Positions 7,822 through 18,600 of a stretch of DNA of 64,000 nucleotides are shown piece by piece. The stretch comes from Streptococcus sanguinis (lineage in GTDB: Bacteria > Bacillota > Bacilli > Lactobacillales > Streptococcaceae). Within the stretch, counting starts at the first letter, position 1; each line of letters opens with the position of its first letter. The position numbers and the translations under genes were made by a program. The notes under the pieces are model-generated. The model had not been told where the DNA came from, did no database searches, and saw nothing but the letters and a program-made list of their open reading frames with translations. The stretch covers positions 868,001 through 932,000 of the forward strand of contig NZ_LR134002.1 of NCBI RefSeq assembly GCF_900635155.1. The letters run 5' to 3'.

Positions 7822-9579
7822 ATGGAATTAACAGCCATTTATCATAGACCGGAATCGGAGTATGCCTATCTTTATAAAGAAGGTCAAGTGCATATCAGAA
7901 TTAGGACTAAGAAAGAGGATATAGAGAAAATCCTTTTGCACTATGGGGACCCCTTTATCTTTCTTGAGGATTCTTATGAAGATGTGAAAGAGATGGTCAA
8001 AGTGACCTCTGATGCCTTATTTGATTATTGGCAAGTAGCTGTTTCTGTGCGCTTTGCTAGGCTCCAGTATCTCTTTGAGCTGAGAGATAAAGAAGGTCAA
8101 AGTGTCTTGTATGGAGATAAAGGTTTCACTGCCAATATTCCAGAAAATCTTGCTTCGGAAGGAAACAGATTTAAACTCCCTTATATTCACGAAATTGATG
8201 GTTGCCAGGTTCCTGACTGGGTTTCAAAAACGGTCTGGTATCAGATTTTCCCAGAACGATTTGCCAATAGAAATTCTGAACTTTCACCAGAGGGATCTCT
8301 AGATTGGGATTCGTCTATCAGACCTAAAAGTAGTGATTTCTTTGGTGGGGACTTACAAGGAATTATTGATCATCTGGATTATTTGCAAGACTTGGGCATT
8401 ACAGGGCTTTATCTCTGTCCCATCTTTGAATCTCCAAGCAATCACAAGTACAATACGACGGATTACTTTGAGATTGATCGACACTTTGGGGACAAGGAGA
8501 CTTTCCGTCAACTGGTGGAGCAAGCTCATCTGCGTGGCATGAAGGTGATGCTGGATGCAGTTTTCAATCATATGGGCGATCAATCCGCTCAATGGCAGGA
8601 TGTTCTCAAGCATGGTGAAAAGTCAGCTTACAAAGACTGGTTCCACATTCAAAAGTTCCCAGTGACGGATAACAAGCTTGTGAATCCAAAAGAACTGCCT
8701 TATCATACCTTTGCTTTTGCCAGCTATATGCCTAAGTTAAATACGGCAAATCCCGAGGTGAAAGACTATCTCTTAAGCGTTGCGACCTATTGGATTGAAC
8801 ATTTTGATATTGATGCGTGGCGACTGGACGTGGCCAATGAGGTTGATCATCAATTTTGGCGAGATTTTCGTAAGGCTGTTTTGGCCAAAAAGCCTGACCT
8901 TTATATTCTTGGAGAGGTTTGGCATACCTCTCAGCCTTGGTTGAATGGAGATGAGTTTCACGCGGTCATGAACTATCCTCTATCGGATAGTATCAAGGAC
9001 TACTTTTTGAGCAGGCGCAAGAAGACCAGTCAATTTATAGCTGAGATTAACTGCCAGTCCATGTACTACAAGCAGCAGATTTCTGAGGTTATGTTTAATC
9101 TCTTGGATTCGCATGATACAGAGCGCATCTTGACGACTGCCAAAGGAGATATCCATCTTGTCAAATCCGCACTCGCCTTTCTCTTTTTACAAAGGGGAAC
9201 GCCTTGTATCTATTATGGAACCGAGCTAGAATTGGACGGAGGTATGGACCCGGATTGTAGACGGGTCATGCCTTGGGATCGGGTTTCAAGTAGCAATGAT
9301 ATGCTCAATTTTATGAAGAACTTGATTCAGCTTCGCAAAGATGTTGCGGGCATTATTCAGTATGGGAAATTTACCCTGGAAGAAATCAAGCCTAATGTGC
9401 TGGCTTTAGAATGGCAACATGATCATCAAGTAATCCGAGCCATTTTTAATCAGTCGAATGAGAATTATCTTTTAGACAGAGATTCAGCTGATTTAGTGAG
9501 TCATTGCCAAACTGATGACCAGCAAGTTGTCATCTTACCAAAGGGATTTGTAGTTTATTGTGATGAGTCTCGCATTTGA
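7822..9579 (+). CDS. Neopullulanase/cyclomaltodextrinase-type alpha-glycosidase (GH13)
   Basis: A 585-residue cytoplasmic alpha-glucan hydrolase without signal peptide. Residues 1-~120 form the beta-sandwich N-domain typical of the neopullulanase subfamily. The GH13 barrel then shows DAVFNHMG, DAWRLDVANEVDH (nucleophile Asp near 335), GEVWH (acid/base Glu near 363) and LLDSHDTERIL (third Asp near 430). It hydrolyses maltodextrins, cyclodextrins or pullulan-derived oligosaccharides. ATG 7822 is used because AGGAG (7808-7812) is nine bases away; ATG 7813 touches the ribosome site. It is monocistronic, with a good promoter and a cre-like site, so glucose repression is likely. Exact specificity is not resolvable. 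Confidence 0.88.
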   Translation: MELTAIYHRPESEYAYLYKEGQVHIRIRTKKEDIEKILLHYGDPFIFLEDSYEDVKEMVKVTSDALFDYWQVAVSVRFARLQYLFELRDKEGQSVLYGDKGFTANIPENLASEGNRFKLPYIHEIDGCQVPDWVSKTVWYQIFPERFANRNSELSPEGSLDWDSSIRPKSSDFFGGDLQGIIDHLDYLQDLGITGLYLCPIFESPSNHKYNTTDYFEIDRHFGDKETFRQLVEQAHLRGMKVMLDAVFNHMGDQSAQWQDVLKHGEKSAYKDWFHIQKFPVTDNKLVNPKELPYHTFAFASYMPKLNTANPEVKDYLLSVATYWIEHFDIDAWRLDVANEVDHQFWRDFRKAVLAKKPDLYILGEVWHTSQPWLNGDEFHAVMNYPLSDSIKDYFLSRRKKTSQFIAEINCQSMYYKQQISEVMFNLLDSHDTERILTTAKGDIHLVKSALAFLFLQRGTPCIYYGTELELDGGMDPDCRRVMPWDRVSSSNDMLNFMKNLIQLRKDVAGIIQYGKFTLEEIKPNVLALEWQHDHQVIRAIFNQSNENYLLDRDSADLVSHCQTDDQQVVILPKGFVVYCDESRI

Positions 9580-9654
9580 GATGTGTTTAACTAATATCTT
9601 AATCCCATGATGTATTCTAAATAAGATAAGAGAAGTCGGAAGATTATTCTATTT

Positions 9655-9683
9655 TTGTAATTACTGTAATTATCTGTTATAAT
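9655..9683 (+). promoter_or_regulatory. Toxin-antitoxin promoter with palindromic operator
   Basis: TTGTAA (9655-9660), 17-base spacer, TATAAT (9678-9683). A perfect 7-1-7 palindrome TAATTAC-T-GTAATTA occupies 9658-9672, overlapping the -35 and filling most of the spacer. This is where an autorepressing antitoxin would block RNA polymerase. Confidence 0.75.
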
Positions 9684-9703
9684 ATCCCTAAGGAGGAAGC
9701 AAG

Positions 9704-9940
9704 ATGGCAGTAAAAACTAGAAAACAAGGGAATTCTATAACAATAACGATTCCAAGTGAATTTAATATTCCGAGTGGCGTGCATTACGATGCTAAATTGT
9801 TACCGAGTGGCGAAATTGTCTTTACTCCAGAAAAGACTGAAAATCAGGTTACTTATATTTCTGACGAATCTTTTGAATTGGATTTAGATCATATTTTTGA
9901 TGAATACGATGATATTTTTAAAGCTTTGGTGGAAAAATGA
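9704..9940 (+). CDS. AbrB/MazE-like antitoxin
   Basis: A 78-residue protein. The N-terminal half (VKTRKQGNSITITIPSEFNI) is the swapped-hairpin AbrB/MazE DNA-binding fold. The acidic C-terminal tail (EDLDHIFDEYDD-like region, residues ~55-72) is expected to wrap and neutralise the toxin. It has an excellent ribosome site (AAGGAGGA) and overlaps the toxin gene by 4 bases (ATGA), so antitoxin is translated first. Antitoxins of this kind repress their own promoter, and the palindrome at 9658-9672 is the likely site. Pairing of an AbrB-type antitoxin with a Doc-type toxin is inferred from context. Confidence 0.8.
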   Translation: MAVKTRKQGNSITITIPSEFNIPSGVHYDAKLLPSGEIVFTPEKTENQVTYISDESFELDLDHIFDEYDDIFKALVEK

Positions 9941-10347
9941 CAGTCTATTTAACAGAAAAGCAAATTGCAAAGATTAATACTTTAGTTATTCAGCGCTATT
10001 CTCCGAAAGAACAAATCAAGACGATTAGTCCATCAGCACTAAATATGATTGTGAACTTACCTGAACAATTTGTTTTTGGGAAACCTCTTTATCCATCGAT
10101 TTTTGATAAGGCAACATTTTTATTTGTTCAATTGATAAAAAAACATGTTTTTGCTAGTGCTAATAAACAAACGGCTTTTTATGTTTTAGTAAAATTTTTA
10201 CGATTAAACGGTTATCATTTTGCTGTTACGCTTGAAGAAGCGGTTGAAATGTGTGTAAGAATAGAGGTTGCATCACTGTCTGAGCAAAATTTAAAAAGCT
10301 ACTCAAAATGGGTTTCTGAACATTCGTTTCGTAATGATAACGATTAA
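9937..10347 (+). CDS. Doc-like (Fic fold) toxin
   Basis: A 136-residue protein with the Fic/Doc core motif HVFASANKQTAFYVLVKFLRLNGYHF near residues 68-93, here split into HVFASANKQ and the following helix. The motif corresponds to HxFx(D/x)ANK(R/x) of P1 Doc, which phosphorylates elongation factor EF-Tu and halts translation. The invariant histidine, asparagine and lysine are present; the usual aspartate is serine and the last arginine is glutamine, so activity or specificity may be altered. Translation is coupled to the antitoxin through a 4-base overlap. Confidence 0.78.
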   Translation: MTVYLTEKQIAKINTLVIQRYSPKEQIKTISPSALNMIVNLPEQFVFGKPLYPSIFDKATFLFVQLIKKHVFASANKQTAFYVLVKFLRLNGYHFAVTLEEAVEMCVRIEVASLSEQNLKSYSKWVSEHSFRNDND

Positions 10348-10376
10348 GCTTTAACTATGCAAAGGAGTGCAATCTT

Positions 10377-10919
10377 ATGCCTAGACCGAAAACTAAAGAA
10401 GATCTGCTGTTAGCTGCTAAGGAAAACTATGAGAAGCTACACACTCTCATTTCCAAATTGTCTGATCAAGAGCTAAATACGCCCTTTGATTTTTCTCGGG
10501 ATGAAAAGAAGAAAGAGGCCCATTGGAGACGAGATAAAAATCTAAGAGATGTTTTGATTCACCTCTATGAGTGGCATCAGCTCTTGTTGAATTGGGTGCA
10601 TTCCAATCAAAAGGGGCAAGAGCAGCCTTTTCTTCCTGCTCCCTATAACTGGAAGACTTATGGAGAGCTGAATCTGGAATTTTGGAAGAAACATCAGAAT
10701 ACTTCTCTTGAAGAGGCAACTGGGATCTTTCGTCAGTCCCATCAAGATGTTTTGGACTTGGCAGACACATTTACAAACGAAGAATTATTTTCAAAAAATT
10801 TATATAAATGGGTCGGAGGGACTGTACTAGGTTCCTATTTTGTAAGTGCTACCTCCAGCCATTATGACTGGGCCATGAAAAAGTTGAAGGCTCATCAGAA
10901 AAATTGTAAATTAAAGTAA
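10377..10919 (+). CDS. ClbS/DfsB family four-helix-bundle protein
   Basis: A 180-residue protein starting MPRPKTKEDLLLAAKENYEKL, characteristic of the ClbS/DfsB (DUF1706) family. The family belongs to the DinB-like four-helix bundles; ClbS itself is a cyclopropane hydrolase that protects colibactin producers. Here the role is unknown. Seen: the RRDKNLRDVLIHLYEWHQLL helix and the closing SATSSHYDWAMKKLK helix, both family hallmarks. Ribosome site AAAGGAG is 9 bases upstream. It follows the toxin gene by 29 bases and might share its transcript. Confidence 0.8.
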   Translation: MPRPKTKEDLLLAAKENYEKLHTLISKLSDQELNTPFDFSRDEKKKEAHWRRDKNLRDVLIHLYEWHQLLLNWVHSNQKGQEQPFLPAPYNWKTYGELNLEFWKKHQNTSLEEATGIFRQSHQDVLDLADTFTNEELFSKNLYKWVGGTVLGSYFVSATSSHYDWAMKKLKAHQKNCKLK

Positions 10920-10953
10920 TTAATTGAATACGAGTAGTGGAGAGAAATAAAAT

Positions 10954-11799
10954 ATGAAAAAATACAGCAAAATAATCATGTCCTGCGCCTGCTTAGCATT
11001 GACTTTTGGGCTTGTGGCATGTGCTAGTTCCCAGAAAAATAAAGAAACAAGTCAAACTACATCGACTTATTCAAATCTAAACAGTAAAAAGAGTGTCGAA
11101 GAAGTCAAGAGTTTGTTGGCTGCTGAATTGGATAAAGACAGTGTCGATAACTTTGTCAATCTAGTCAATGACTACAATGGACTTGTTGGTTCTGCTGGAT
11201 TAAGGGGCGATTTCACTAAGTTTACCAAAACCGAATATGATGTGGAAAAAATCAATCCTCTATGGCAGGCAAAGAAGGGCGATTTTATCGGGACAAATTG
11301 TCGGATTAATACTTATACTTTGCTGAAAAATAGCATCGAAATTCCTCAAATAGAAAAAGATGACGAACTCTTGTTCATAGATAATGATTCGATTGACAAG
11401 GGCAAGCTCTTTGATGCCAAGGATAAGGAAGATTTTAATATCCTGTTTTCAAGAGTCAAGACTGAAGCGACTCAAGATGTAAAAGTCCATGCTAAGAAGA
11501 TGGAGGAATACTTCAAACAGTTCAAGTTTAGTGAAAAAGCACGGATGCTTTCAGTCATTGTCCACGACAATCTTGACGGCGATTCTCTCTTTGTAGGCCA
11601 TGTCGGCGTCTTGGTTCCAGATAAAGACGGCTATCTGTTCGTCGAAAAGCTGACCTTTGAAGAGCCATACCAGGCAATCAAGTTTGCGACCAAGGAAGAT
11701 GTCTACAAATACTTGCAGACAAAATATAAGGACTACACAGGGGAAGGACTGGCCAAGCCTTTTATCATGGACAATGATAAGTGGGTAGAGGGTAAATAG
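10954..11799 (+). CDS. DUF4300 family lipoprotein
   Basis: A 281-residue secreted lipoprotein. It has a basic N-terminus, a hydrophobic stretch, then lipobox LVAC with the lipidated Cys near residue 23, followed by a Ser/Thr/Lys linker to about 47. The globular part begins near SVEEVKSLLAAELDKDSVDN and includes GTNCRINTYTLLKN, VIVHDNLDGDSLFVGHVGVL and LFVEKLTFEEPYQAIKF, which I recognise as the DUF4300 pattern found in streptococci. Function is unknown. It should be anchored to the outer face of the membrane by Lgt/Lsp processing. Confidence 0.8.
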   Translation: MKKYSKIIMSCACLALTFGLVACASSQKNKETSQTTSTYSNLNSKKSVEEVKSLLAAELDKDSVDNFVNLVNDYNGLVGSAGLRGDFTKFTKTEYDVEKINPLWQAKKGDFIGTNCRINTYTLLKNSIEIPQIEKDDELLFIDNDSIDKGKLFDAKDKEDFNILFSRVKTEATQDVKVHAKKMEEYFKQFKFSEKARMLSVIVHDNLDGDSLFVGHVGVLVPDKDGYLFVEKLTFEEPYQAIKFATKEDVYKYLQTKYKDYTGEGLAKPFIMDNDKWVEGK

Positions 11800-11846
11800 T
11801 GTGCTTCTGTTAGCATTAAGAAAATAGAACTGGAAGATTTTAGCGT

Positions 11847-12158
11847 ATGGAATTAAAAGATTTTACAGAAAAGGAACAGGAGCAGATCAATCAAGGGCTC
11901 AGTACTCCAGAAATTTCCGATAAGGAAGCTGCCAAAAAGATTCTGGCACTTGTGCCCAAGGAATGGATTAAGAGGATTCCTTTCTTTGTGAGAGGGCATG
12001 CGACGACCAAGACGGTTGAGCGAGTTGCCAAGCAATATCCTGAACTATACGCTGTAGCCAAGCAGCAAGGCGAACTTCCTGACAAGGAAAGAGAAGAATT
12101 GCGCGTGATTATGACAGAGATTTTTGAAGAAAAGATGAATAAGCATAAAATCAAATGA
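11847..12158 (+). CDS. Small conserved hypothetical protein
   Basis: A 103-residue, highly charged helical protein with no signal peptide or membrane segment. It looks like a soluble cytosolic protein; the middle (VPKEWIKRIPFFVRGHATTKTVERVAKQ, in part) is more hydrophobic. No family recognised. It lies 47 bases after the DUF4300 lipoprotein without a terminator between, and a strong terminator follows it, so the two probably share an mRNA. The ribosome site is weak (GGAAGA). Confidence 0.65.
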   Translation: MELKDFTEKEQEQINQGLSTPEISDKEAAKKILALVPKEWIKRIPFFVRGHATTKTVERVAKQYPELYAVAKQQGELPDKEREELRVIMTEIFEEKMNKHKIK

Positions 12159-12188
12159 ACTCTTACTTTGAAAGAAGTAAGAAGCTAT

Positions 12189-12224
12189 AGAAAGCCACTG
12201 GAAGCAGTGGCTTTCTCGTTTTTT
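12189..12224 (+). terminator. Rho-independent terminator
   Basis: Stem AGAAAGCCACT / AGTGGCTTTCT (perfect 11 bp) with loop GGAAGC, followed by CGTTTTTT. It separates the lipoprotein unit from rexB. Confidence 0.85.
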
Positions 12225-12318
12225 ATGGACATGACGAGGATAGTCACTAAGGCTATCTTTGGATGCAGGCTTCTAATTGGGCTTTGGGACTATTCTCCAT
12301 GAGAATTATCGGCAAAAA

Positions 12319-12327
12319 TGGTATAAT
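12319..12327 (+). promoter_or_regulatory. Extended -10 promoter of rexBA
   Basis: TGGTATAAT, an extended -10 element, lies 32 bases before the rexB start. No convincing -35 was found, as is common with extended -10 promoters in streptococci. Confidence 0.6.
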
Positions 12328-12359
12328 GTTCCTATATTTTCTAGAGGTAAAGGCAGGCT

Positions 12360-15300
12360 ATGAAATTACTTTATACAGATATTCGCCATTCTTTGACCAA
12401 GGTTTTGGTGGCTGAGGCTGAGAGCTTGGTGGCGGCTGGTAAGCGAGTCTTTTATATTGCGCCAAATTCGCTATCTTTTGAGAAGGAGCGGGCGGTTTTG
12501 GAGTGCCTGAAAACTCAGGCTTCCTTTGCCATTACGGTGACGCGCTTTGCCCAGATGGCTCGGTATTTTGTCCTCAATGATGTTCGGCAAGGGCAGAGTT
12601 TGGACGATATTGGTCTGGGAATGTTGATTTATCGGACCTTGACAGAGTTAGATGATGGCGAACTTAAGGTCTATGGCAGAATTAAGAAGGATCCCCAGTT
12701 TATCCAGCAACTGATGGATCTTTACCATGAACTGCAGACCGCCCAGATGTCCTTTGCGGATTTGGAATTTCTTGAGGAGCCTGAGAAGCGGGAGGATCTG
12801 GTCAAGATTTTTACAGCGGTGACTGCTGCTCTGAATAAGGGCGATTTTGATTCGTCTTCTCAGATTGCCGCTTTTGCCCAGCATATTCTATCAGGTGATA
12901 CGGATGAGGAGTTGGAGAATCTAGCTCTGGTCATTGATGGCTTTACTCGATTTTCTGCCGAAGAGGAATACCTAGTTGGTCTTCTTCATCGGAAAGGTGT
13001 TGAGATTGTTATCGGTACCTATGCCAGCCAAAAATCCTATCGAGCAGCCTTTCGTGAGGGCAATCTCTATCAGGCTAGTGTGGATTTTTTGAGAAAGCTG
13101 GCTGAGGACTATCAGGTCAAGCCTGACTATATCCCTCATGCAGAAGCAGAAGATGCCTTTGGTCGGATTTCCAAGGTCTTGGAGAGTCGCTATGACTTTT
13201 CAGAATCAACGGTTAGTCTTAGTGAGACAGACCGCTCACAGCTTCAAATTTGGTCTACTATGAACCAGAAAGAAGAGCTGGAGTTTGTGGCTAAGTCCAT
13301 CCGACAGCGGGTTCATGATGGTGTGCGCTATAAGGATATTCGTCTGCTTTTGGGAGATGTGGAAGCCTACCAGCTTCAGCTCAAGACCATTTTTGACCAG
13401 TATCAGATTCCCTACTATCTGGGGCGGAGTGAGTCGATGGCCCAGCATCCGCTGGTTCAGTTTGTTGAGTCCTTGGAGCGGCTCAAGCGCTATAACTTCC
13501 AACTGGAAGACCTGGTCAATCTCTTAAAGACGGGCCTCTACGGAGATTTGACTCAAGAGGAGCTGGATCATTTTGAGCAATATCTGCGCTATGCTGACAT
13601 TAAGGGTGCAGGCAAGCTAGCTAAGGATTTCACGGCCAATAGCCAAGGGAAATTTGACCTAGACCGTCTTAATCATATTCGCCGCCGGGTCATGACTCCG
13701 ATGCAAGACTTTTTCAAATCCCGCAGCCAGACGGTGTCGGGGCTCTTAGCTAAGTTTACGGAGTTCGTCCAAGCAGCCCGTTTTTCGGACAATTTGACGG
13801 CTCTGCTGCAGGGAGCAAGTCAGCAGGAGCAGGAGCGTCATGAGGAAGTCTGGAAGGCTTTTAGTCATGTTCTAGAGCAGTTTGCTCAGGTCTTTGAAGA
13901 TAGCAAGGTAAAACTGGACGACTTTCTGGCCTTGATCCTGTCTGGCATGCTTTTGTCCAACTATCGGACGGTGCCAGCAACAGTAGATGTGGTCAAGGTC
14001 CAGTCTTATGACCTGATAGAGCCTTTAGCAGCTCCTTACGTCTATGCGATTGGACTGACCCAGGAGCGTTTCCCGAAAATCGCGCAAAACAAGAGTTTGC
14101 TCAGTGATGAAGACCGGGCTCGGCTCAATGACGCAACGGATTCTCAGGCCGAACTCCAGATTGCCAGTTCAGAAAATCTCAAGAAGCATCGCTATACAGC
14201 TCTATCACTGATGAATTCTGCCACCAAAGAGCTGGTCTTGTCTGCACCAGCCTTGGTCAATGAAGTAGAGGACAGCATATCGACCTATCTACTGGAATTG
14301 ACTGCAGCTCCGCTTTCCTTGCCCATCATTGTCAAAAAGCCTCAGGCTTCCAGTGATGATATTGGTAGCTACCGAGCTCTACTTTCTCAAATTATTGAGC
14401 TCCACCAAGAGGAGATTGACCGAGAGTGGACAGCAGAGGAGCAGACTTTTTGGGCAGTAGCTGTGCGGGTACTGCGCAAGAAATTGGCAGCAGAAGGCAT
14501 CAGCATTCCGCACATCAGCAAGGAACTGAAAACGGAGCCTCTGCAGTCGGAAACTTTGCAAGCCCTCTACCCTCAAGAACAGCCTCTGAGACTGTCAGCG
14601 TCTGCCCTCAACGAATATTTCCGGCATCAGTATGCTTATTTTCTCAAGTATGTTCTGCGTCTGCAGGAAGAGTGGACCATTCATCCTGATGCTCGCAGTC
14701 ATGGGATTTTCCTTCACCGGATTTTCGAAAAGGTTCTGCAGGATGATTCGTCTGCCGATTTTGACCGGCGTTTAGCGCAGGCTATGGAAGAGACTAGCCG
14801 AGAGGCTGAGTTTGAGAGCATCTACAGTGAGTCAGGCCAGACCCGTTTTGCCCGCCAGCTCTTACTAGATACGGCGCGGGCGACTGGCCGTGTGCTGGCT
14901 CATCCAAGCGGGATTGAGACCATTGGTGAGGAGACTGGCTTTGGATCTGCTTCTAAGCCTTTCCTGACCTTGGAAAATGGCAGAGCAGTGACCGTGAGCG
15001 GAAAGGTGGACCGGATTGACCGTCTGACTAAGACCGAGAGTTTGGGAGTGGTGGACTATAAGTCTGGCGATATTAAGTTCAGCTTTGAAAAGTTCTTTAA
15101 TGGACTGAATTCTCAGCTGCCGACCTATCTGGCAGCGATTGAGGAGTTAGCAGACTATCAAGAGGAAAAGGGCACTTTTGGCGCCATGTATTTGCAGATG
15201 ACCGATCCGATTGTGGCGCTTAAAGATACCAAGACCTTGGCGGATGCAGCCAATCAGTCTATGAAGCCACTCCAGTACAAGGGACTTTTTGTGGCTGATG

Positions 15301-15641
15301 CTGTCAAGGATCTTGGTCCGCTCTATGAAAAAAATAAGACAAACTTGCTGAGTCAGGAAGACTTGGACTTGCTGCTGGCCTACAATGCTTATCTTTACAA
15401 AAAAGCCGCGGAAGGCATACTATCAGGTCGCTTTGCAGTCAATCCTTATACAGAGAATGGGCGAAGCATTGCTCCTTATGTAGAGCAGTTTAAGGCCATT
15501 ACAGGCTTTGAAGCCAATTTCCATCTTGGACAGGCACGCCAGCTGGAAAAGCTGGATACAAGCAAGTTTGATAGGCGGCCGACTGGTGAGAAGTTGCGCC
15601 AGGCCTGGCTAGAAAAGATGAGGGAGGAGATGGAAAAATGA
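12360..15641 (+). CDS. rexB: ATP-dependent nuclease subunit RexB (AddB homologue)
   Basis: The 1093-residue partner of RexA in the helicase-nuclease that processes DNA double-strand ends for RecA loading (RecBCD/AddAB equivalent). The C-terminal PD-(D/E)xK nuclease domain shows GVVDYKSGD near residue 899 and the QLPTYL segment. Unlike Bacillus AddB, the N-terminus ([16 protein letters not shown]) lacks a Walker A motif, and the C-terminal cysteine cluster for an iron-sulfur centre is absent; the protein has a single cysteine that I can see, near residue 49. Both absences are, as I recall, usual for streptococcal and lactococcal RexB. It overlaps rexA by 4 bases. Confidence 0.95.
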   Translation: MKLLYTDIRHSLTKVLVAEAESLVAAGKRVFYIAPNSLSFEKERAVLECLKTQASFAITVTRFAQMARYFVLNDVRQGQSLDDIGLGMLIYRTLTELDDGELKVYGRIKKDPQFIQQLMDLYHELQTAQMSFADLEFLEEPEKREDLVKIFTAVTAALNKGDFDSSSQIAAFAQHILSGDTDEELENLALVIDGFTRFSAEEEYLVGLLHRKGVEIVIGTYASQKSYRAAFREGNLYQASVDFLRKLAEDYQVKPDYIPHAEAEDAFGRISKVLESRYDFSESTVSLSETDRSQLQIWSTMNQKEELEFVAKSIRQRVHDGVRYKDIRLLLGDVEAYQLQLKTIFDQYQIPYYLGRSESMAQHPLVQFVESLERLKRYNFQLEDLVNLLKTGLYGDLTQEELDHFEQYLRYADIKGAGKLAKDFTANSQGKFDLDRLNHIRRRVMTPMQDFFKSRSQTVSGLLAKFTEFVQAARFSDNLTALLQGASQQEQERHEEVWKAFSHVLEQFAQVFEDSKVKLDDFLALILSGMLLSNYRTVPATVDVVKVQSYDLIEPLAAPYVYAIGLTQERFPKIAQNKSLLSDEDRARLNDATDSQAELQIASSENLKKHRYTALSLMNSATKELVLSAPALVNEVEDSISTYLLELTAAPLSLPIIVKKPQASSDDIGSYRALLSQIIELHQEEIDREWTAEEQTFWAVAVRVLRKKLAAEGISIPHISKELKTEPLQSETLQALYPQEQPLRLSASALNEYFRHQYAYFLKYVLRLQEEWTIHPDARSHGIFLHRIFEKVLQDDSSADFDRRLAQAMEETSREAEFESIYSESGQTRFARQLLLDTARATGRVLAHPSGIETIGEETGFGSASKPFLTLENGRAVTVSGKVDRIDRLTKTESLGVVDYKSGDIKFSFEKFFNGLNSQLPTYLAAIEELADYQEEKGTFGAMYLQMTDPIVALKDTKTLADAANQSMKPLQYKGLFVADAVKDLGPLYEKNKTNLLSQEDLDLLLAYNAYLYKKAAEGILSGRFAVNPYTENGRSIAPYVEQFKAITGFEANFHLGQARQLEKLDTSKFDRRPTGEKLRQAWLEKMREEMEK

Positions 15642-18600
15642 AGAGAATTCCTTTTTTAACTGCAGAAGAAATTGCTCTTAAGCAAGCTCAAGAATCTGCT
15701 TCGGACAAGCCACAGAAAAAGACGGCAGAGCAGATTGAGGCTATCTACTCCTCTGGCCAGAATATTCTGGTATCCGCTTCGGCCGGATCGGGTAAGACTT
15801 TTGTCATGGTCCAGCGGATAATAGACCAGATTTTGCGAGGTGTTGCGGTCAGCCAGCTCTTTATCTCAACCTTTACTGTCAAGGCGGCAGGAGAGCTCAA
15901 AGAGAGACTGGAGAAGGAACTGGGGCAGGCCTTGAAGGAGGCCGAGAGCCCTGAACTCAAGCAACATCTAGCCCAGCAATTGGCTGATCTGCTAAATGCT
16001 GACATTGGCACCATGGACGCCTTTACCCAGAAAGTGCTGAGTCGCTATGGTTACCTGCTTGGCCTGGCACCAAATTTTCGGATTCTACAGTCTGCCAGCG
16101 AGCAGCTGATTTTGCAAAATGAAGTCTTCAGCCAAGTGTTTGACCGTTACTATGACAGTGAGTGTCAGGTTTTGTTTAGCCGTTTGGTAAAGAACTTTAC
16201 TGGTAAGCGCAAGGATTTATCAGGCTTTCGGGAGCAAGTTTATCGGATTTACAGTTTTCTGCAGTCAACCAGCAGTCCTCAGCGCTGGCTGGAGGAAACC
16301 TTCCTCTATGGTTATGAGCACAGTGACTTTGCAGCAGAGAGAGAGAGGGTATTCGGTCAAATCAAATCAGCCCTTTGGGAGTTGGAAGCTTTCTTTTCTG
16401 TCCATTTGGAGCATGAAGGAAGAGAGTTTGCGGGTGCTAAATATCAGGAGAATGTCCAGGATGCTCTGACCCTCTTAGCAAGCCTGAATGAACTGTCCTC
16501 GATAGAAGAAACAGCTCAGGTTCTCAAACAGATTGTGGCACTTTCCCAACTGTCCAATGGCCAGGCTTTTACAGCTCGGGTTGGCAAGAATGCTGACGAG
16601 CTCAAAAAAGAAATGGCCAAGGACTACAATGAGGCTAGGAAGCCTATGATTGAGAGGCTGCGCAGCTTTGACCAGCAACTTTATCAGCTGGACTTTATCG
16701 AGCAGCATCAGGATGAATGCCTGCCTCTGGTTGAGCTTCTGCGGGATTTTGTGGCGGACTTTGCACAGTCTTACCTGGAGCGAAAGAAAGCAGAAAATGC
16801 CTTTGAATTTGGCGATATCAGCCATTTTGCTATTGAGATTTTAGAGACATTCCCAGAGGTGCGTCGCTTTTATCAGGAACGCTACCATGAGGTCATGGTG
16901 GATGAGTATCAGGATACCAACCATACGCAGGAGCGCATGCTGGACTTGCTTTCCAGAGGACAAAATCGCTTTATGGTAGGTGATATCAAGCAGTCTATCT
17001 ACCGTTTCCGTCAAGCAGACCCGCAGATTTTTAGCGATAAATTTAAGGCCTATCAAGAGGATAGCAGTCAAGGCAAGCTGATTGTCCTTAAGGAAAATTT
17101 CCGCAGTCATCTTGAGGTTTTGGAAGCGACCAATGATGTTTTTAAACGCTTGATGGATGAAGAAGTCGGGGAAATTGACTACAATGAAACCCACTATCTG
17201 GTGGCTGGAAATCCAGCCAAACGTGAACCTAATCCAGCTAACCGCGCTTCCTTCTTAATCTACGAAGGCTCCAAGGAGAGTCCGGAAGAGGAGGCTGATG
17301 AAGGCTTGCCACAGGCAGTATCAGCTGGGGAAGTGGACCTAGTCATCAAGGAAATCATCCGCCTGCACAATGAAGAAGGAGTGGCTTTTAAAGATATTAC
17401 GCTACTGACGGCATCCAGAACCCGCAATGATTTGATTTTAGCTGCCTTTGAGCAGCACCAGATTCCGCTGGTACCAGATGATGGCGCAGCAAACTATCTG
17501 CAGTCGGTTGAGGTCTTAGTCATGCTGGATACCCTGCGGACCATCAATAATCCGCTGAATGACTATGCCCTGACCGCCCTTCTCAAGTCTCCCATGTTTG
17601 ACTTTGGTGAGGACGAGCTGGCTCGGCTGTCTCTGCAGGCCTGTCAAGAGCATTCTCAGGAAAACCTTTATGAAAAGCTGGTCAACACCCTCCAAGGAAG
17701 AGGTTTGCATCCTGCTTTAGTCACCCAAGAACTGCAGAAAAAGCTGCAGCATTTCCATGATACCCTGCAAGGCTGGCGGACTTATTCCAAGACGCACTCC
17801 CTGTATGATTTGATTTGGAAGATTTACCAGGATCGTTTCTACTATGACATGGTGGGAACTCTGGCCAATGGTGCCCAGAGACAGGCCAATCTCTATGCCC
17901 TCTCTTTGCGGGCTAATGAGTATGAAAAGTCTAGCTTTAAAGGTCTCTCTCGCTTTATCGGGATGATAGACCGTATCTTGGAAAACCAGCATGATCTAGC
18001 CAGTGTGCCAGTGGCGGCGCCTAAGGACGCTGTTCGCCTCATGACCATTCATAAGAGTAAGGGGCTGGAGTTCAAGTATGTCTTCCTGCTCAATATGGAC
18101 AAGGCCTTCAACCGTCAGGATAGCAGCTCTGCTATTATCCTTAGCCGGACCAAGGGAATCGGCATCAAGTATGTAGCGGATGTATCGGTGTCTGTGGAAG
18201 ATCCTTATGCGCCGAATCAGCTGCGCATTTCCATGGATACGCTACCTTATCAGCAGAATCTAGCGGAGCTGCAGTTGGCTAGTCTGTCTGAGCAGATGCG
18301 TTTGCTTTATGTGGCCATGACGCGGGCTGAAACCAAGCTCTATCTGGTCGGAAAGGGCAGTCAAGAGGTTTTGGATAAGCGTCAGTGGGGCAAGAGCCAA
18401 CAAGGGCGTTTGTCTGCCAGTCTGCGCAGCCAGCTCAGTAATTTCCAAGACTGGCTCTATGCCATTCAGGCCGTTTTTTCCGATGAGAATCTCGCCTACG
18501 AGACCCGTTTTGTCACTGATGAGGAGCTAACTGCTGAAGAGATAGGGCAGATTAATGAGCCTGTGCTCTTTCCAGCGGATGATTTGGCAGATAATCGTCA

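Noticed and set aside
16475..18448. Several 60-117-codon open frames opposite rexA
   Set aside because: Antisense shadows of a strongly coding gene; no ribosome sites or family resemblance.
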